Assembly (NCBI GenBank): GCA_027077895.1
Contig: JALWQZ010000038.1
Span: 7,786 to 20,099 of the forward strand
Source of the DNA: Microcaldota archaeon
GTDB taxonomy: Archaea > B1Sed10-29 > WALL01 > WAMD01
Length of the DNA: 12,314 nt
Reading direction: 5' to 3'
Of the stretch, positions 1-6,840 are shown piece after piece (the first letter of the stretch is position 1; each line of letters begins with the position of its first letter). The notes beneath the pieces were generated by a model that did no database searches, had not been told where the DNA came from, and saw nothing but the letters and a program-made list of their open reading frames with translations. The translations under genes and the position numbers were made by a program.

Positions 1-816
1 CTGTCTGAGGATGAATTGGAGAACTACCTCTGGGAACTGGAGTTGATCCTTCTAGAATCAGACGTTGCTCACGAGGTTGCGGATCAGATTGTTTCTAGTT
101 TAAGGGAGAAACTAAAGAATAGAGAATTCTCATCCAGGACTGATATATACTCACAAGTAGTTAGCGATTTAAGAGAAGAGTTGTTAGAACTTATCCCAGA
201 TGGTTTTGACTTGCTGGGTTCTAATAAGAAACCCACAGTAGTCATGTTTGTTGGGCCTAACGGGGCAGGAAAAACGACAACAATGGCGAAGTTAGCCAAG
301 AGAGCGATTGACAATGGCAAGTCTGTAGTATTTGCTGCCTCTGACACATTTAGGGCTGCTAGTATAGAGCAGTTGGAGGAACATGCATCTAGATTAGGTA
401 TTAGAGTCATAAAACACAAATATGGAGCAGATCCAGCGGCTGTTGCATATGATGCTATAAACTCTGCAAAGGCCAAGGGCATTGATTTTGTTTTCATTGA
501 TACTGCAGGTAGACAAGAAACGAACAGAAATCTTATGGAAGAACTCAGGAAGATAAAGAGGGTCGCGAATCCCGATTTTATAGTTTATGTGGATGAGGCA
601 GTTGCAGGCAATGCAATATACACTAGGCTAGAGCAGTTTAAGGAACTAGGTATTTCTGGTGTTGTCCTGACCAAAATGGATTTAGATGTTAAGGGTGGTG
701 GCGTCATAACTGCCTCTGGGTTTGGTATACCTATATTGTATGTCGGTACTGGCCAGGGTTATGATGATATCTCCCAGTTTGACAAATACGAGTTCGTTTC
801 ACAACTTCTTAGTTAA
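1..816 (+). CDS. ftsY: Signal recognition particle receptor FtsY, 5'-truncated by window edge
   Basis: SRP receptor GTPase. It docks the SRP54-ribosome complex at the membrane and forms a GTP-dependent heterodimer with SRP54 to hand nascent membrane and secreted proteins to the SecYEG channel. The frame is open from base 1 (first residues LSEDELENYLWELEL), so the TTG at 16 is not the real start; the gene begins upstream and the acidic N-terminal region is missing. The visible 271 residues hold the end of the four-helix N domain and the whole G domain: P-loop GPNGAGKTT at about 85-93, SDTFRAAS, G3 DTAGR at 167-171, the VDEAVAGN segment, G4 TKMD at 224-227, and a C-terminal GQGYDD. The family-typical P-loop Asn is kept. 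A separate promoter appears to follow it, before srp54, its functional partner. Identification is secure. Confidence 0.96.
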   Translation: MSEDELENYLWELELILLESDVAHEVADQIVSSLREKLKNREFSSRTDIYSQVVSDLREELLELIPDGFDLLGSNKKPTVVMFVGPNGAGKTTTMAKLAKRAIDNGKSVVFAASDTFRAASIEQLEEHASRLGIRVIKHKYGADPAAVAYDAINSAKAKGIDFVFIDTAGRQETNRNLMEELRKIKRVANPDFIVYVDEAVAGNAIYTRLEQFKELGISGVVLTKMDLDVKGGGVITASGFGIPILYVGTGQGYDDISQFDKYEFVSQLLS

Positions 817-831
817 TCATTTAATAAATGA
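817..831. repeat. 15-nt perfect inverted repeat in the ftsY-srp54 gap
   Basis: TCATTTA-A-TAAATGA: 7-bp arms around one central base, beginning at the first base after the ftsY stop codon and covering the TATA-like box of srp54. It could be an operator for a dimeric repressor. The arms are A/T-rich, so chance is possible. Without a following T-run it is a poor terminator. Confidence 0.5.
821..828 (+). promoter_or_regulatory. TATA-like box for srp54
   Basis: TTAATAAA lies 27 nt before the ATG at 848. An archaeal TATA box sets the transcription start about 25 nt downstream, so the mRNA would start at or very near the ATG and be leaderless. No Shine-Dalgarno sequence is visible in the gap, which agrees with this. 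Confidence 0.5.
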
Positions 832-847
832 AACACCAAATTAGATT

Positions 848-2185
848 ATGCTTTCTAAGTTGTCTGAGGGGTTGCAGAAGTTTTTTTCTAAAGTTAGCCG
901 TGCTGGTGTAGTTGATGAGAAGTTCGTTAAAACTAGTCTTAGGGATTTGCAAAAGGCTTTAATATCAGGAGATGTCAACGTTAGGTTGGTTTTGGAACTG
1001 ACCCATAATATTGAGGCTAGGATGAAGAAAGAGAAGATACCAAAGGGGCTAACACCTAGGCAGCACTTTCTAAATGTAGTTTATGAGGAACTTGTTTCTC
1101 TTGTAGGTGAGGGTGGGGAGGTAGAGATAAGACCCCAGAGGATACTTCTAGTTGGTTTATATGGGCATGGGAAAACAACAACAGCTGCTAAACTAGGGAA
1201 GTTCTTTGCTAAGAGAGGTCTTAAGGTTGGTTTGATAACAACAGACACATGGAGACCGGCAGCGTATGAGCAGTTGAAACAGTTGGGAGAAAAAATCAAC
1301 ATTCCCGTTTACGGAGATCCTAACAGTAAATCTGCAGTAGAAATATTAAAGAGAGGCATTGATGAATTAAGTGGTTATGATGTTTTGATTGTTGACTCTG
1401 CAGGAAGAGATTCACTCAACGATGAGTTGATAAATGAAATTCGTGAGATAAAGCAGGTGTTGAATCCTGATAACACATATCTTGTTATGGGCGCGGATAT
1501 AGGCCAGAGCGCTGAAACTCAGGCAAAATCATTCAACGATGCTGTAGGGCTGACAGGTATAATATTGACTAGAATGGATTCATCTGCTAAGGGTGGTGGT
1601 GCCCTGGCAGCATGCAAGGTTGCGGGTGTTCCCGTTGTCTTCATAGGTACTGGGGAGAAGGTTGATGATCTAGAACTATTTGATCCAAAGAAATTCGTTG
1701 CAAGGCTTCTGGGCATGCCTGACTTGGAGTCATTGTTAAATAAGGTGAAGGAGGTAGTGGAAGAGAATCAGGAGTTGAATCCCGAAGACATCCTACGAGG
1801 GAATTTTACACTTAAAACATTCTATCAGCAATTGGAAGCGACAAAGAAGATGGGTTCTTTGCAGAAGATTGCTGACATGTTGGGCTTGGGCATGAAGATA
1901 CCAAAGGATGTACTGGAGCAGAGTGAAGAGAAGTTAAAGGTTTATAAAGTCATAATGGACTCAATGACTAAGGATGAACTTGAACATCCAGAGATAATAA
2001 ACAAGAGCAGGATAGATAGGATTGCTAGAGGGTCAGGTAGAACACCACAGGAAGTCAGGGAGTTGTTGAGGCAATATGAGGCGACGAAAAAGATGTTGAA
2101 GAAAATGAAAGCAGGGAAGAGAAGGTGGGGCAAAGGGATTCCTGGTTTGCCGAATATTAATTTAGGTGGTATGAATGGTTTATAA
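848..2185 (+). CDS. srp54: Signal recognition particle 54 kDa protein SRP54
   Basis: GTPase subunit of the SRP. It binds signal sequences with its M domain and 7S RNA, and pairs with FtsY. Full length at 445 residues: N domain about 1-90; G domain with P-loop GLYGHGKTT at 103-111, TDTWRPAAYEQL at 132-143, G3 DSAGR at 183-187, ADIGQ at 216-220, G4 TRMD at 241-244 and SSAKGGGALAA after it; M domain from about 315, with the RNA-binding region RIDRIARGSGR around residues 390-400 and a Lys/Arg-rich tail ending in a Gly/Asn-rich segment. The P-loop normally reads G-L/V-Q-G-S/A-GKTT, so Tyr105 and His107 are unusual; Arg in TRMD replaces the usual Lys, and DSAGR replaces DTAGR. The frame is intact, so this is divergence rather than decay. 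The next gene overlaps its 3' end by 11 bp. Confidence 0.96.
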   Translation: MLSKLSEGLQKFFSKVSRAGVVDEKFVKTSLRDLQKALISGDVNVRLVLELTHNIEARMKKEKIPKGLTPRQHFLNVVYEELVSLVGEGGEVEIRPQRILLVGLYGHGKTTTAAKLGKFFAKRGLKVGLITTDTWRPAAYEQLKQLGEKINIPVYGDPNSKSAVEILKRGIDELSGYDVLIVDSAGRDSLNDELINEIREIKQVLNPDNTYLVMGADIGQSAETQAKSFNDAVGLTGIILTRMDSSAKGGGALAACKVAGVPVVFIGTGEKVDDLELFDPKKFVARLLGMPDLESLLNKVKEVVEENQELNPEDILRGNFTLKTFYQQLEATKKMGSLQKIADMLGLGMKIPKDVLEQSEEKLKVYKVIMDSMTKDELEHPEIINKSRIDRIARGSGRTPQEVRELLRQYEATKKMLKKMKAGKRRWGKGIPGLPNINLGGMNGL

Positions 2186-2654
2186 AAAATCACGTTTGAG
2201 AGAAAGCAGGATACTTCGTAATTTTAAGAAGTTGGTGATTGGTGAGGAGGTGGCTAGATTTTCGGTTGAAGGGAAAGAAGCAAAGGTTATCGACAGATTG
2301 TTATTTCATAAGGTCAAATTGGGCAGAAAGACAATAATGAAGTTTCATATGCTTCCATCAGGGAAAAGCGTAAATCTAGATATATACAACTATAATGAGA
2401 GATATAAAAAACACATTCCCAAGGTAGTTACAGAGATGGCAAAGCAAATGCGATTTGACAAACTAACTGTTTCTATTCCAGGTACTGACTTACATGACCA
2501 TATGGTGAAGAATGGGTTTGAACTTAAAGGCCACCTAGATCTTACCATTAATGAACTATCTGGAACACTAGTCCAACCAACACATATAAAATACTTGAAT
2601 TATTCAAAGGACTTGAAAGCCATTAAAAGAGCATTAAAGAGTGGCGCACGATGA
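2175..2654 (+). CDS. Small basic protein of unknown function in the SRP54 operon
   Basis: I do not recognise this 159-residue protein. It is soluble and rich in Lys/Arg at both ends (KKSRLRESRILRNFKK near the start, KRALKSGAR at the end), with no signal peptide, membrane helix, Cys pair or obvious catalytic motif. The middle alternates short beta-like and helix-like stretches. The segment KLTVSIPGTDLHDHMVKNGF (residues 96-115) faintly recalls the end of a GNAT acetyltransferase fold (a strand, a helix, then 'xxGF'), but the acetyl-CoA loop is not evident, so I do not call it one. The start ATG lies inside the srp54 3' end, after AGGTGG at 2164-2169. Its end overlaps the next gene by 4 bp (ATGA). 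It should therefore be translated coupled to SRP54 and the phosphoesterase. The basic charge would suit RNA or ribosome binding, which is a guess. Confidence 0.8.
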   Translation: MVYKKSRLRESRILRNFKKLVIGEEVARFSVEGKEAKVIDRLLFHKVKLGRKTIMKFHMLPSGKSVNLDIYNYNERYKKHIPKVVTEMAKQMRFDKLTVSIPGTDLHDHMVKNGFELKGHLDLTINELSGTLVQPTHIKYLNYSKDLKAIKRALKSGAR

Positions 2655-3229
2655 AGATTGTGGCAATTGGTGATTTTCACGTACCCAGTAGGGCCGCTAG
2701 CATCCCCAATTGGGAGTTGGATGTTATTAAGAGAGAGAAACCCAACTACATATTGTGCACGGGTGATGTTGAATCTGAGGATGTTTTAAACGAATTAGGG
2801 TCTCTTGCCCCAGTTAAATGTGTTAGGGGGAATATGGATTGGCTTGATCTACCCGAACATGAGGTCATCCAATGTGGGAAGTTTGGCATAGGTTTAATCC
2901 ACGGTTCAAGGGTACACCCAAGAGGGGATCTAAAACAGTTGAACTGGTATGCTGAAAAGATGGGGGTTAATATCCTAATACATGGTCATACACACAAACT
3001 AGACATTGACACCTATTCAGGTAGACTGTTTATCAATCCTGGGACTGCGACAGGTTCATGGGGTGGTGCAACATCTGGTGAAAGGGAAACAATGGTAATT
3101 ATAGTTATAAATGAAGAGAGATTAACAATTAGAAAGTGTATATCTGGGGATTGCTCTGGAGTTGTGTGCTATGAGTGGAGCGGAGACCATTTTGTCAAAT
3201 GTGGAGAACACAGCGAGGAGGATATGTGA
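2651..3229 (+). CDS. YfcE/MJ0936-type metallophosphoesterase
   Basis: Calcineurin-like phosphoesterase of the small archaeal/bacterial YfcE-MJ0936 group, related to Vps29. All residues that hold the two metal ions are visible: GDFH (Asp8, His10), GDV (Asp39), GNMD (Asn61), HG (His84) and HGHTH (His111, His113). NPGTATGSWGG (about 129-139) is the typical loop after the last metal motif. At 192 residues it is slightly longer than the usual 160-180, with a C-terminal part containing two Cys. An active phosphodiesterase or phosphatase is expected; the natural substrate of this group is not settled. The start ATG overlaps the stop of the upstream gene (ATGA), and pus10 begins inside its 3' end, so it is in the middle of a coupled operon. 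Its own Shine-Dalgarno is weak. Confidence 0.88.
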   Translation: MKIVAIGDFHVPSRAASIPNWELDVIKREKPNYILCTGDVESEDVLNELGSLAPVKCVRGNMDWLDLPEHEVIQCGKFGIGLIHGSRVHPRGDLKQLNWYAEKMGVNILIHGHTHKLDIDTYSGRLFINPGTATGSWGGATSGERETMVIIVINEERLTIRKCISGDCSGVVCYEWSGDHFVKCGEHSEEDM

Positions 3230-4178
3230 ACTTCTTGAGAACTATGATTTTTCTAGTTTCCTCTTGGGTGTTAGGCTTCCGGATGAGTTGGCTGATCAAA
3301 GCCTGAAAAAGGAGATTGCAGTCAAGGTTGGTACTCTTGTTTCTGAAAAACTGGGAAAAAACGTTGATTTCAATATGCCAGATATCACAATCATTATTGA
3401 CTATACCAAAAATGTTGAGACTCCTGTTTTACATCTAGAAATCAGGCCTTTGTACGTCTATGGCGAATACCAGAAGTTGTCTAGGGATATTCCCCAAACG
3501 AAGTGGATATGCCCAAAGTGCCATGGAAAGGGGTGCCCGTACTGTAATTTTATGGGGAAACTTTATCCAACCAGTGTTGAGGAGGAGATTGGCAAACCGC
3601 TCCTTGACTTAACAGGGGGCAGGGATACGAAATTTCACGGTGCTGGAAGAGAAGATAGGGATGCACTTATGCTTGGATGGAGACCATTTGTTATAGAGGT
3701 CATGGACCCAATTGTTAGGGATTTAGATTGGAAGTACGTTGAGCGCTTGATAAATGAGAAGTCTAATTATGTTAAGGTTAGGAGTATCAGGCCTTCGACA
3801 AGAGAAGAGGTTGTTCAGGTTAAGGGGGCAAAATTTGATAAGACGTATGAAGCATTTGTTTTATGCAAGGATGGTTATGATAAATCAAAACTTATGTTGG
3901 TGGAATCAACTTTTTCTAATATTGAAATAGAGCAGAGAACGCCAAAGAGAGTTGCTCATAGGCGCGCGGATAAGGTTAGAAAGAGGAAGGTTTACTACAT
4001 TAAATGTGAGCCAATTGATGGTACACACATTCGGATGGTGATAAAGGCAGAGTCGGGTACGTACATAAAAGAGTTAGTTTCAGGTGATGATGGGAGGACT
4101 ACACCCAGTGTGTCTTCTGTTCTTGGCTCTAGGTGTGTCGTGTCTGAGTTGAATGTTTTGGAGGTGCACAAGAAGTGA
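3171..4178 (+). CDS. pus10: tRNA pseudouridine(54/55) synthase Pus10
   Basis: Makes pseudouridine at positions 54 and/or 55 in the tRNA T-loop. The 335-residue protein has an N-terminal THUMP-like region, a zinc knuckle CPKC-HGKG-CPYC (Cys114, 117, 122, 125), the catalytic stretch FHGAGREDRDALMLG (155-169; the second Asp of EDRD at 164 is at the catalytic position), a basic strip KRVAHRRADKVRKRK, and the closing motif GTYIKELVSGDDGRTTPSVS typical of the family. It is short compared with many archaeal Pus10 proteins. The usual N-terminal CxxCLGR motif is replaced by FSSFLLGVR (28-36), so the zinc site may rest on the four later Cys alone. I chose ATG 3171, with GGAG nine bases upstream; an in-frame TTG at 3162 would add three residues. 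It overlaps the phosphoesterase gene by 59 bp. Confidence 0.92.
   Translation: MSGAETILSNVENTARRICELLENYDFSSFLLGVRLPDELADQSLKKEIAVKVGTLVSEKLGKNVDFNMPDITIIIDYTKNVETPVLHLEIRPLYVYGEYQKLSRDIPQTKWICPKCHGKGCPYCNFMGKLYPTSVEEEIGKPLLDLTGGRDTKFHGAGREDRDALMLGWRPFVIEVMDPIVRDLDWKYVERLINEKSNYVKVRSIRPSTREEVVQVKGAKFDKTYEAFVLCKDGYDKSKLMLVESTFSNIEIEQRTPKRVAHRRADKVRKRKVYYIKCEPIDGTHIRMVIKAESGTYIKELVSGDDGRTTPSVSSVLGSRCVVSELNVLEVHKK
4160..4166 (+). promoter_or_regulatory. Shine-Dalgarno of the pilin peptidase gene
   Basis: GGAGGTG is a near-full match to the anti-Shine-Dalgarno end of archaeal 16S rRNA. It sits 8 nt before the GTG at 4175, and supports that non-ATG start for a gene inside the operon. Confidence 0.75.
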
Positions 4179-5035
4179 ATTTAGTGACAGAGTTGTCCTA
4201 TTTAACTGCAGTAATTGGTTCTGGGGTCGCTGCTTACTATGATCTAAAAACAACATACATCCCTGATTGGTTGACCCATGCCATGATAATATTGGGTGTG
4301 GTTTTTGTATTCTTGCAATTTAGCACAATATCTGCCCTTGAATACCTTGGGATTGCCGCAGCAGTATTTGGCATTGGTTTTGTTGCTTACACACTTGGGC
4401 AGTTAGGCGGCGGGGATGTGAAATTGTATACTGCTCTTGCTCTATTAGTCCCAACTTTTAACACAATCTTTAAGTTTCCCAAACCCCCTTACCCTCCAAT
4501 TGTATCAATATTCTTCGCGTCAGCAATATTTGGGTCTATTGTGATTTCTTTTCAGTATATAACAAAATTGATTAAAGACAGACACGATATAGATGGGTTT
4601 GATAGCAAGATAACAACTGCCGCTGTATCATCTGGTCTATTTGTTCTACTTGGGATCATTTTTGTCTTTCTTCAACCCGGATTTTCCTTCATACTCTTTG
4701 CCTTAGCATTTGGCGTTTTCATATACCCATTTAAAGATGATCTGATGCATATGTATGCGCTTGAGTACAAGAGAGTTTCTGACCTGACCGAAGATGATAT
4801 AATTGCCACAGATGTGCTAGGCTCTGATAAATCCAAGAAGTTAGGTTTGACACCTGGTAGGCGTACATACCTATCTTTTGAACTTGATAAAATAAAGAAA
4901 AACGCGAGAAAGTTTAGAATAACGAAGGTCCCAGTTTACGAGAATCTCCCCACGTTTGGGGTTTACATATTTCTAGGGGTTTTATTTACAATCTTATTTG
5001 GTGATATGGTCTTTGTTTTGTTCTCTCTTTTCTAG
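4175..5035 (+). CDS. Archaeal class III signal peptidase (A24 aspartic peptidase; FlaK/PibD type)
   Basis: Membrane aspartic peptidase that cuts the N-terminal signal peptide of type IV pilin-like proteins, including archaellins and adhesive pilins. The two catalytic Asp motifs are present: AAYYDLKTTYIPDW (Asp23, with the following Ile-Pro) and GGGDVKLYTAL (Asp81, the GxGD motif). About six hydrophobic helices are visible: roughly 5-20, 35-50, 55-75, 107-130, 150-185 (probably two) and 262-285. A soluble stretch at about 186-255 contains DLTEDDIIATDV. At 286 residues it is longer than minimal FlaK (about 230), as in archaeal members with this insert. The GTG start overlaps the pus10 stop (GTGA). 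No pilin or archaellin gene is in the window, so pilus versus archaellum specificity cannot be told; hence no symbol. Confidence 0.9.
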   Translation: MNLVTELSYLTAVIGSGVAAYYDLKTTYIPDWLTHAMIILGVVFVFLQFSTISALEYLGIAAAVFGIGFVAYTLGQLGGGDVKLYTALALLVPTFNTIFKFPKPPYPPIVSIFFASAIFGSIVISFQYITKLIKDRHDIDGFDSKITTAAVSSGLFVLLGIIFVFLQPGFSFILFALAFGVFIYPFKDDLMHMYALEYKRVSDLTEDDIIATDVLGSDKSKKLGLTPGRRTYLSFELDKIKKNARKFRITKVPVYENLPTFGVYIFLGVLFTILFGDMVFVLFSLF

Positions 5036-5817
5036 ATTCTCCTCTTTCCTTCTTCCTTTATTGCCTTAACAAATTCCTCAACCTTCTTTCTCATTTTGTC
5101 TTTCTCTGATTCGAATGCTGTACCAATCTGTATCCCGTCTGCACCTGCTCTTATCACGTTCTTTGCCTGTTCTATTTTCCTAACTCCTCCAGCGTAGAAG
5201 TATGGCACTTTACACACACTTGCTACTGCTTTGATAAACTCAATAGGGGCAGGTTCTGGCGCTCCTGATCCTGAATCGGTTATTATTAGCCTTGATCCTA
5301 GAAACTGCCCTGCCATAGCTGCGGCCGCACTTATATACGGTTTATTTCTTGGTAGCAGTCTAGCATCGCCTACCCATCCAACCGCACCACCAGGTTCAAT
5401 AACCAAATAGGTTGTTGGTATCGGTTCAATCCCTAGTTCCTTAACAACTGGAGCAGATGCTATTTGTGCTGTAGTTGCCCAGTAAACATCCCTGGAATTG
5501 AGCATTGACATGAAATATACAGCGTCTGCGTATCTAGTTAGGGTCCCTATATTTCCAGGGAATAGGATTATAGGTACATCCACATTCTCCCTCATCATTG
5601 CAACGGTTTTGTCTAGGTATTCACCTTGAGCACCTATTGATCCTCCAACCAAAATTATATCAGTTCCTCCCTCATACGCCTCCTTTGCCATTCTAGCCCC
5701 ATCCTCTGGGGGTTGATCTGCTGGGTCTATCAAGGAAAGCAGCAACGCGCCCTCATTTTCAATTTTTTCATGTATGTATCTTTCGACCTTTCCTGGTTTT
5801 GGAAATTCCTTTTTCAT
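5032..5817 (-). CDS. Geranylgeranylglyceryl phosphate synthase (GGGPS, PcrB family)
   Basis: Prenyltransferase that joins sn-glycerol-1-phosphate to geranylgeranyl diphosphate, making the first ether bond of archaeal membrane lipids. The 261-residue TIM barrel shows SLIDPAD near the start (28-34), LVGGSIGAQ (56-64), FPGNIG (86-91), YLVIEPGGAVGWVG (137-150), DSGSGAPEP (181-189), YAGGVR (208-213) and GADGIQIGTAFE (225-236). These are the phosphate- and glycerol-binding loops of the family. The ATG is preceded by a clear Shine-Dalgarno, GGAGGG at 5829-5824, six bases away. It is transcribed toward the peptidase gene and the two open frames overlap by 4 bp. It shares a divergent promoter region with the SDR gene. 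The second lipid gene of the window, the reductase at 10125, is not adjacent. Confidence 0.95.
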   Translation of the reverse strand: MKKEFPKPGKVERYIHEKIENEGALLLSLIDPADQPPEDGARMAKEAYEGGTDIILVGGSIGAQGEYLDKTVAMMRENVDVPIILFPGNIGTLTRYADAVYFMSMLNSRDVYWATTAQIASAPVVKELGIEPIPTTYLVIEPGGAVGWVGDARLLPRNKPYISAAAAMAGQFLGSRLIITDSGSGAPEPAPIEFIKAVASVCKVPYFYAGGVRKIEQAKNVIRAGADGIQIGTAFESEKDKMRKKVEEFVKAIKEEGKRRI

Positions 5818-5823
5818 CCGTAT

Positions 5824-5829
5824 CCCTCC
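5824..5829 (-). promoter_or_regulatory. Shine-Dalgarno of the GGGP synthase gene
   Basis: On the minus strand GGAGGG lies 6 nt before the ATG at 5817. Together with an upstream TATA-like box it implies a leader of about 15-17 nt. This is the only likely transcript-head gene here with a strong Shine-Dalgarno. Confidence 0.65.
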
Positions 5830-5837
5830 AACAAGAT

Positions 5838-5844
5838 TATATAT
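5838..5844 (+). promoter_or_regulatory. TATA-like box for the SDR-dut operon
   Basis: TATATAT lies about 29-31 nt before the ATG at 5869, the distance expected for a leaderless or nearly leaderless transcript. The read is uncertain because the whole 51-bp divergent gap is A/T-rich. Confidence 0.4.
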
Positions 5845-5853
5845 GTTGCGTCA

Positions 5854-5861
5854 ATATATTA
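5854..5861 (-). promoter_or_regulatory. TATA-like box for the GGGP synthase gene
   Basis: On the minus strand TAATATAT would place the start of transcription near 5834, leaving room for the Shine-Dalgarno at 5829-5824. A second TATA-like stretch closer to the gene (about 5837-5846) would instead give a leaderless mRNA, so the start is not settled. Confidence 0.35.
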
Positions 5862-5868
5862 ATATGTT

Positions 5869-6840
5869 ATGGCGAGCGTGTTTGTGACTGGAGCGACAGG
5901 GTTTGTGGGTAGACGCCTAGTTGATAGGCTGGTAGAAGATGGGCATGATGTCACAGTTCTCGCGCGGGACCCATCTAGAGTTAGGGAACTGTTTTCCAAT
6001 AATGTGAGTGTTATAGTTGGGGATGTCACTGATATAAATTCGTTGAAATCCATTTCAGGCAAGCATTTTGATTTTGCTTATCACCTAGCGGCACAACTTG
6101 ATGAATCTGCACCGAACCTATGGGAAGTTAATGTTAAGGGAACCAAGAACGTGTTAGAGTCTTTGGTTGGGACAGGTATAGAGCGTTTCGTATATTTAAG
6201 TTCTGTTGGTGTCCTTGGCAGTACTAGGGGGCCTGCTAGGGAAGACATGCCCTACAACCCTGAGACTAGGTATGAGGAATCAAAGGCTGAGGCTGAGAGG
6301 ATCATAACTCATTTTTGGCTCAAGTATCAGATTCCCTATACAATAATTAGGGCCACTATTATATACGGCCCAAACAAGATTTTTGCGGATATACTGAAAG
6401 CAGCAGAGTCTGGGTATCCGCTGATAGGCAAAGGTGATAACAGATTCCATCTAGTGTATGTTGATGATGTTGTTGATGCGTTATTGGCTGTCATGAGTCC
6501 GATTGCGAAGAACAAGATATACCATGTTGCTGGGCCAGACGTATACACATACAAAGAAACCTATGCTATGATGTGCAAGTACCTCGGTGTGAAAATGACC
6601 AATAGATCAATCCCAAAATCTGCTGCCATCCTTGCGGCTGCCACTGCCTCTAGGTTATCTAGGGTTTTTAACAAAAAATCTAGCACCACAATGTTACCCT
6701 CTAGCATAAAAAGATTGACAAGAGATAGGGTCGTTGATACATCCCTGATTAGAAGGGACTTAGGTTGGGAATCAAGGGTAAAACTTAATATAGGCCTGGA
6801 GAAAACAATAAAGGCGCTAAGAAAGAAGGGGATGCTATGA
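5869..6840 (+). CDS. NAD(P)-dependent epimerase/dehydratase (extended SDR family)
   Basis: Extended short-chain dehydrogenase/reductase of 323 residues. The Rossmann motif TGATGFVG (7-14) binds NAD(P); GDVTD (51-55) contacts the adenine, YHLAAQ follows it, then the catalytic Ser in YLSSVG (109-114) and the Tyr-x3-Lys pair in YEESK (135-139), and RATIIYGP (161-168). These are the marks of an active sugar-nucleotide epimerase, dehydratase or related reductase. A C-terminal variable domain of about 150 residues decides substrate, and I cannot read the substrate from it. Possible roles include nucleotide-sugar synthesis for surface glycans, or reduction/isomerisation of an isoprenoid- or steroid-like compound. 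The stop overlaps the dUTPase start by 4 bp (ATGA), so the two are co-transcribed, although no shared pathway is obvious. Confidence 0.88.
   Translation: MASVFVTGATGFVGRRLVDRLVEDGHDVTVLARDPSRVRELFSNNVSVIVGDVTDINSLKSISGKHFDFAYHLAAQLDESAPNLWEVNVKGTKNVLESLVGTGIERFVYLSSVGVLGSTRGPAREDMPYNPETRYEESKAEAERIITHFWLKYQIPYTIIRATIIYGPNKIFADILKAAESGYPLIGKGDNRFHLVYVDDVVDALLAVMSPIAKNKIYHVAGPDVYTYKETYAMMCKYLGVKMTNRSIPKSAAILAAATASRLSRVFNKKSSTTMLPSSIKRLTRDRVVDTSLIRRDLGWESRVKLNIGLEKTIKALRKKGML

Noticed and set aside
16..816. FtsY starting at TTG 16 as a complete short gene
   Set aside because: The same frame is open to base 1 and encodes the conserved N-domain residues before it, so the gene is cut by the window edge.
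5856..5865. ATATTAATAT palindrome in the GGGPS/SDR divergent gap
   Set aside because: It is pure A/T in an A/T-rich promoter and overlaps likely TATA boxes, so it is not evidence for an operator.
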